Shown: piece after piece, positions 16,262 through 20,290 of the stretch | Position numbering within the stretch: the first letter of the stretch is position 1 | How the letters are laid out: each line of letters starts with the position of its first letter | Assembly (NCBI RefSeq): GCF_019924045.1 | Contig: NZ_JAHXBN010000042.1 | Span: forward strand, 1-20,290 | DNA length: 20,290 nucleotides | Reading direction: 5' to 3' | From: Dyadobacter fermentans | GTDB taxonomy: Bacteria > Bacteroidota > Bacteroidia > Cytophagales > Spirosomataceae | Translations under genes and position numbers: made by a program | Notes under the pieces: generated by a model | Told to the model about the DNA's origin: nothing | The model's database searches: none | Seen by the model: only the letters and a program-made list of their open reading frames with translations

Positions 16262-18016
16262 TTGAAAACGTTGCTTGTCTTTTTTCGGGCATTGCTCGTT
16301 CCTGCATTCACCAGTTCCGAGTACCTTACCCAGGCCCAAATGGCGCCCGGGTGGAAGACCTGGTACGCGTATCTGGGCTACCTGCTGTTGACTGCCATGG
16401 TCATATTTGCAGTTACAAGGTTCTTCTGGCTCCAAAGCTCATTCAGGAAGGAAAATGCGCTGAACCAGGCCAAGCTCGACTTCTTCACGAATATATCTCA
16501 CGAAATCAGAACGCACTTGTCGTTGATCATCGGCCCGCTGGAAAAAGCATCTCAGCAGGCTAAGGAGGGTAAGAATGTTGACCATTATCTAGGCTACGCC
16601 AGAAGTAACTCCGACCGCTTGATGCTGTTGGTCAATGAACTGCTTGATTTTCGCAAAATCCAGAGCGGGAGCGTGCGGCTGCAAGTGCAGGAATATGATG
16701 TTGTCAAGGTTATTCAAAATGTCATTGCGGCATTCGAGCATTCGGCGATTGAGCGGGATATCCAGACTTCACTTCTTTGTCCCGATGAACCTGTTATGCT
16801 TTGGTTTGATTTGGGACAGATGCAAAAGGTTTTCTACAATCTGATAAGCAATGCTTACAAGTTTAGCCCCGAACGAGGCAAGGTTACAGTGCGCATTGCT
16901 GAATTTTCCAATGAGGTGCTTTTCACAATTGAGGATAATGGCAAAGGCATATCCGAGGAGCATTTGCGCAAATTATTTACCTATTACTACCAGGCGGATT
17001 CGGAAAAACCGGGTTACGGATTAGGGCTAGCATTATCTAAGAGTATTGTAGAGCAGCACCGGGGGTATTTGACAGCCGAAAGTCGCCTGGCAACCAAGTT
17101 TTCCCACGGAAGCACGACCCTTTCGATCCGGATGCTCCGTGAAAACCGGCATTTCGCTCCTGATCAAATCGCCGTGAAAAGTAACGAATACTTCGGCAGC
17201 ATTCCGGGCGCTACGCAGGCAGTGCCCGTTAGCGACGATCCATTTCCTGAAAAGCAAGCCAACACGATGCTGATTATCGAGGACAACGATCAGCTACGCG
17301 TGTTTATCAAAGAGCTTTTCCGGCACGAATTCAATACACTGGAAGGCGAGAACGGGCTGCAGGGGTTGGAACTCGCCAACGAGCATCTGCCCGATGTTAT
17401 TCTTTCGGACGTGATGATGCCGGGCATGAATGGTTTGGAGCTATGTAGCCGGTTGAAAAAAAATATTGCGACTTCACATATACCGATAGTGCTGCTGACC
17501 GCCCGAACCCAAAATAAGCAGATTGTCGAGGGGCTTGCTTCCGGAGCGGATGATTACCTGGTTAAACCATTCGACCCGAGAATTCTTGAATTGAAGGTCG
17601 CGAACCTTATCCGCCTCCGGAACGAGCTGAAAGAATTTTATCGCGAATCTGTCACATCCGACCAGCATACAGCAAACAGTATAGCCCAGGACGTGAACGA
17701 TGCATTTATCGGCAAGCTCAGAGCGCTGCTTATTGAGAACATTTCCGATCCGAAATTTGGTGTCAATGAACTGGCTTTTAAGGTCGGGATGAGTGTATCT
17801 GCACTTTATAGGAAATTGAAATCACTGACTGGAATGACAGTTAATGATTTCACAAAGGCAATTCGGCTCAGTGAAGCTAAAAAGCTATTGGAGTCGGGGG
17901 TGTATAATGTAGGTGAAGTGGCCACCATCGTAGGGTTCGAGGATAGCAGGCATTTTAGTAAGGAGTTCGCAAAAGCATTTGGTAAGAAGCCTAACGAAAT
18001 CAAGAAACAAAGCTGA
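16262..18016 (+). CDS. Sensor-less hybrid two-component regulator (HisKA-HATPase-REC-AraC)
   Basis: 584 residues from a TTG start; the frame is closed by a TGA at 16220, so it cannot extend far. A membrane segment (about 35-57) follows the WKTWYAYLGY motif normally found after the Y_Y_Y domain. Then: HisKA with NISHEIRTHLSLI (H80), HATPase with ISNAYKFSPERG (N197), IEDNGKGI and YGLGLALSK, a receiver (MLIIEDN, phospho-acceptor D383 in LSDVMMPGMNG, K435 in VKPF), and an AraC domain (about 482-584; ELAFKVGMSVSALYRKLKS, EVATIVGFEDSRHFSKEF). In full-length HTCS proteins of about 1300 residues, a periplasmic beta-propeller precedes this half. Here it is missing, although every catalytic residue is intact. 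It may be a 5'-truncated gene still expressed, or an unusual short regulator. Its target genes are unknown; the divergent secreted-protein gene downstream is one possibility. Confidence 0.88.
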   Translation: MKTLLVFFRALLVPAFTSSEYLTQAQMAPGWKTWYAYLGYLLLTAMVIFAVTRFFWLQSSFRKENALNQAKLDFFTNISHEIRTHLSLIIGPLEKASQQAKEGKNVDHYLGYARSNSDRLMLLVNELLDFRKIQSGSVRLQVQEYDVVKVIQNVIAAFEHSAIERDIQTSLLCPDEPVMLWFDLGQMQKVFYNLISNAYKFSPERGKVTVRIAEFSNEVLFTIEDNGKGISEEHLRKLFTYYYQADSEKPGYGLGLALSKSIVEQHRGYLTAESRLATKFSHGSTTLSIRMLRENRHFAPDQIAVKSNEYFGSIPGATQAVPVSDDPFPEKQANTMLIIEDNDQLRVFIKELFRHEFNTLEGENGLQGLELANEHLPDVILSDVMMPGMNGLELCSRLKKNIATSHIPIVLLTARTQNKQIVEGLASGADDYLVKPFDPRILELKVANLIRLRNELKEFYRESVTSDQHTANSIAQDVNDAFIGKLRALLIENISDPKFGVNELAFKVGMSVSALYRKLKSLTGMTVNDFTKAIRLSEAKKLLESGVYNVGEVATIVGFEDSRHFSKEFAKAFGKKPNEIKKQS

Positions 18017-18445
18017 TGTTATTCTTGATTTTTCAATGTCTATTGGATGAATTTGCCTCGGATATAATTGATAACGAAACTGGTGTATTTGACCCAGCCT
18101 TGTTATTGATATTTACGGGTGAGGATTATAGAGGATAAACGTGCATTCCTCTGTTAATAATGGGAATGGCAAGGTGTTTTGGCAAAATATTCCCTGGTAA
18201 TAGACAGGTTTTTCAACCTTGCGGGCGGTTGAAAAACAATAGATTTACAAAATGAATCGCCGCACGAATAGGGCTTAAGAACGCCACCTGTGATTTACGG
18301 CAGGATAGGTCTACTGATTTTATAAATGATAAATCAAACTTTTAATCAATCTATATGTAAAACAATTTATAATTCTGAAAATGCCTTCTGCTTAATTAAT
18401 TTGAATGTATTTATCTGTATTTGTTTAAAGCGTTTGAGGGTTGAT
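18017..18445. other. AT-rich intergenic region
   Basis: About 430 bases with no coding signal on either strand. It contains the hairpin at 18208-18237 and leads into the promoter of the downstream secreted-protein gene. No convincing terminator for the HTCS gene was found directly after its stop. Confidence 0.5.
18208..18237. repeat. Perfect inverted repeat (hairpin)
   Basis: GTTTTTCAACC (18208-18218) and GGTTGAAAAAC (18227-18237) pair over an 8-base GC-rich loop. No T-tract follows on either strand, so it is not a standard terminator. It may be a weak or factor-dependent 3' end for the HTCS transcript, or a binding site. Confidence 0.5.
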
Positions 18446-18477
18446 ATTGCTTGGGGTGTCGTGCGAAAATAATTTTG
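18446..18477 (+). promoter_or_regulatory. Bacteroidota-type promoter for the secreted-protein gene
   Basis: TAATTTTG (18470-18477) matches the -7 consensus TAnnTTTG exactly. The TTG at 18447-18449, preceded by T, stands 20 bases upstream as the -33 element. Both positions and spacing fit the primary sigma factor of Bacteroidota. The resulting leader would be about 65 bases before the ATG at 18549. Confidence 0.6.
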
Positions 18478-18548
18478 ATAGCAAGCATATTTCTCATTCG
18501 TTCAATATGTATCCTCTTAAAATAATTGAATTTAAATCGCTATTTTGT

Positions 18549-20290
18549 ATGTTAACCTTCTATACGACGCGTAGTATTCTTTTTGCGCGGCTTACGAGTT
18601 TTATTTTAGTTGCTATTTTGGCATGGCTACCAGTATCATTTGCGAATGCCCAATCATGTCCGGATCCCGGAGGAGGAATCAGGTGGTTGTATTTTAATGT
18701 AAGCGATGCTGTGAATTTTTTTCCGGAGAATGTACCGGCTGGAAAGACTGGCGCCGGAAAGGCAACATCGGGCAAACTGACACTCTCCGAGACGATGAAT
18801 GCCGTTTATCCGCTTCGTATGGTTACTATTAATCCCGAACTGTCCGATGGAACAACAGGCAAAGTTGTGCTCCGGTTTGACTTTCTGGACATGGCCCCCG
18901 CCGCGGTTATCAATATTTATCAAGGTGCTTCTGCAACGGGAACACCGGCCGAAACCATAACATCGGCAAACGCTTCGGGTTATTTGCTGCAAACCCGTAC
19001 CTATACAGGCTCTGTTACTGTGACATTTGAAAGCCCTGTCGCCTCGGCCGGAGGAGACTTTAAAATCTTTATCCCGTATACAACCGGAGATGAGGTTGCT
19101 ACGTCGGCGTTTGGTTTTCAGGTAGCTTATTGGAAAAAGTTTATCACTCCTAACTCGTATACTGTGATGGACTCCTATCCCGAGGAGGCCACGCCCATTG
19201 CTACTGCCTATTTTGATGCAAATAAGAACCTTGTTTCTTCCGAACTCTCTTTTTGTATTGACTACGGGAAACCCTCGCCTTCTATGGCGAACAGCAATTA
19301 TATTGGACAGGTTGTTTTCTTTCCACACGCTCGTCCGGACTTGGATAAATCAGGAACTGCGGACGGGGTGGATCAATTAAAGGCGGCCCGCCTGGTCTAT
19401 ATTATGAAAAACATTGCAACACCGGCAACGACTTATCAAAACTTCATGGATGTTCAGGGAGCGGTGAATTCTACACTTGGGCCAAACTATGCTGGTCACT
19501 ACCCCGGGCTTCATGGAGATGCGATCGATGCTATTCCCAGCCTGCCAAGCCCGGCTGAGCCAGTGTTTTCAATTACCGGCCCGGCAACAGTAGTTTCGGC
19601 AGGGACGCCTCAAAATTTTACTGTTAACCTGACAGACGACGGCGGACATCCGAGAGTTTTTAAGTTGGAGCTCCCCGCGGGCGTGACCCTGAACTCGGTA
19701 ACAGGGGCGACATATGATGCAGGCAACAGCACCCTGACGTTTGCGTCATCGCCCGCTTCCGCGACAGTGTCTGTTACCAGTGCCGCAAGTACCACAGCGA
19801 CGTTACGAGTTGTCTACAACCAACCAGATTTTTGGAATGTCAACAATCTCATTGTATATGAACCCTGCACAGGTCTGAACGATTTCCAGGGATTTATTGG
19901 GTTAAGCAAGGGCGATATTACTTATCCCTTTCGGGAAGCTTCCGCAACCTGGGCTGGTCAGCCGGCTTTCCCATGCTCGGAACTGAGCTATGTGATCGGC
20001 AACCGGAATATAGGCGGTTCCAACGTTTCGGATGGTTACACACTCGACCTTTCGAGTGGTGTTACAACCCTGGGTAAACAGACTTTGATCGAAGGTCCTA
20101 ATGCTTTCATTAATGCTATCGGCTACAACACGGTCGATAACTACATCTGGGGTTTCCGTTATGGCACCAATCAGCTCGTACGGATCGGCAGTGATTGGTC
20201 TGTGACATTCCATAATGTGACCGGCTTCCCGTCAACAGTCCCGGGTTTTGCAACCGGGGATGTAAGTCCGAACGGCATTCTGTACTTGTA
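18549..20290 (+). CDS. Large secreted protein with a thioester-domain-like region (3' end outside window)
   Basis: The frame is open from the ATG at 18549 to the window edge (580 codons). A signal peptide is clear: RLTSFILVAILAWLPVSF, cleavage near ANA-QS (34/35). Residues 40-210 are beta-rich. Residues about 225-325 resemble the thioester (TED) domain of Gram-positive adhesins: SFCIDYGKPSP (C236), AARLVYIMKN (279-288) and DVQGAVNSTL (Q303), fitting the [YFL]C and hydrophobic-Q-x-x-hydrophobic motifs whose Cys and Gln form an internal thioester. Residues about 335-430 look like an Ig-like domain. From about 510, NAIGYNTVDNYIWGFRYG, NQLVRIGSDW and GDVSPNGILYLY resemble the DUF6923 propeller-like repeat of large Bacteroidota surface proteins. 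A sorting domain is expected beyond the edge. The covalent-adhesin role is an inference. Confidence 0.85.
   Translation, partial: MLTFYTTRSILFARLTSFILVAILAWLPVSFANAQSCPDPGGGIRWLYFNVSDAVNFFPENVPAGKTGAGKATSGKLTLSETMNAVYPLRMVTINPELSDGTTGKVVLRFDFLDMAPAAVINIYQGASATGTPAETITSANASGYLLQTRTYTGSVTVTFESPVASAGGDFKIFIPYTTGDEVATSAFGFQVAYWKKFITPNSYTVMDSYPEEATPIATAYFDANKNLVSSELSFCIDYGKPSPSMANSNYIGQVVFFPHARPDLDKSGTADGVDQLKAARLVYIMKNIATPATTYQNFMDVQGAVNSTLGPNYAGHYPGLHGDAIDAIPSLPSPAEPVFSITGPATVVSAGTPQNFTVNLTDDGGHPRVFKLELPAGVTLNSVTGATYDAGNSTLTFASSPASATVSVTSAASTTATLRVVYNQPDFWNVNNLIVYEPCTGLNDFQGFIGLSKGDITYPFREASATWAGQPAFPCSELSYVIGNRNIGGSNVSDGYTLDLSSGVTTLGKQTLIEGPNAFINAIGYNTVDNYIWGFRYGTNQLVRIGSDWSVTFHNVTGFPSTVPGFATGDVSPNGILYL

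Noticed and set aside
17930..17950. GGGTTCGAGG resembling a tRNA T-arm
   Set aside because: It is within the AraC domain coding sequence, and no cloverleaf forms around it.

Overview
The window reads as Bacteroidota, probably a Dyadobacter/Spirosoma-like Cytophagales bacterium. This is inferred from two surface proteins with type IX secretion (T9SS) C-terminal sorting domains, a hybrid two-component system (HTCS) kinase ending in an AraC domain, start codons without a clear Shine-Dalgarno sequence, and one promoter matching the Bacteroidota TTG/TAnnTTTG pattern. No tRNA, rRNA or CRISPR array was seen.

Layout. (1) 1-2088: the 3' part of a T9SS exoprotein on +, closed by a strikingly palindromic terminator. 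(2) 2150-4600: a gene graveyard, with a decayed third copy of the T9SS C-terminal module, a broken short-chain dehydrogenase (SDR) and an unrecognised stretch. (3) 4677-7772 (-): an intact 1031-residue T9SS protein with RCC1-like repeats. (4) About 8005-8700 (-): a shattered beta-propeller sensor of the HTCS type. (5) 8792-13118 (-): the metabolic core, a class I terpene cyclase downstream of a 1024-residue stand-alone NRPS-like adenylation-carrier-reductase (A-T-R) enzyme. A good terminator separates the two, and a TGTCGA repeat array lies upstream of the NRPS-like gene. (6) 13440-14945: a second graveyard with an IS66 transposase scrap, a DJ-1/PfpI pseudogene that has lost its nucleophilic cysteine, and the C-terminal third of an aldo/keto reductase. 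(7) 15018-18016: a LuxR-type regulator with a degenerate receiver (-) and an HTCS protein without a sensor domain (+). (8) 18549 to the right edge (+): the 5' part of a large secreted protein that appears to carry an internal thioester (TED-like) domain.

How it fits together. The intact genes fall into three groups: surface or secreted proteins, two regulators, and a small specialised-metabolism locus that could make an amino-acid-derived aldehyde or alcohol and a cyclic terpene. Every ordinary oxidoreductase or stress gene in between (SDR, PfpI, AKR) is broken, and a transposase relic is present, so the metabolic pair sits in a region of turnover. The points most worth following are the A-T-R/terpene cyclase pair, the thioester-domain candidate, the HTCS kinase and detached propeller, and the two repeat-type putative operators.
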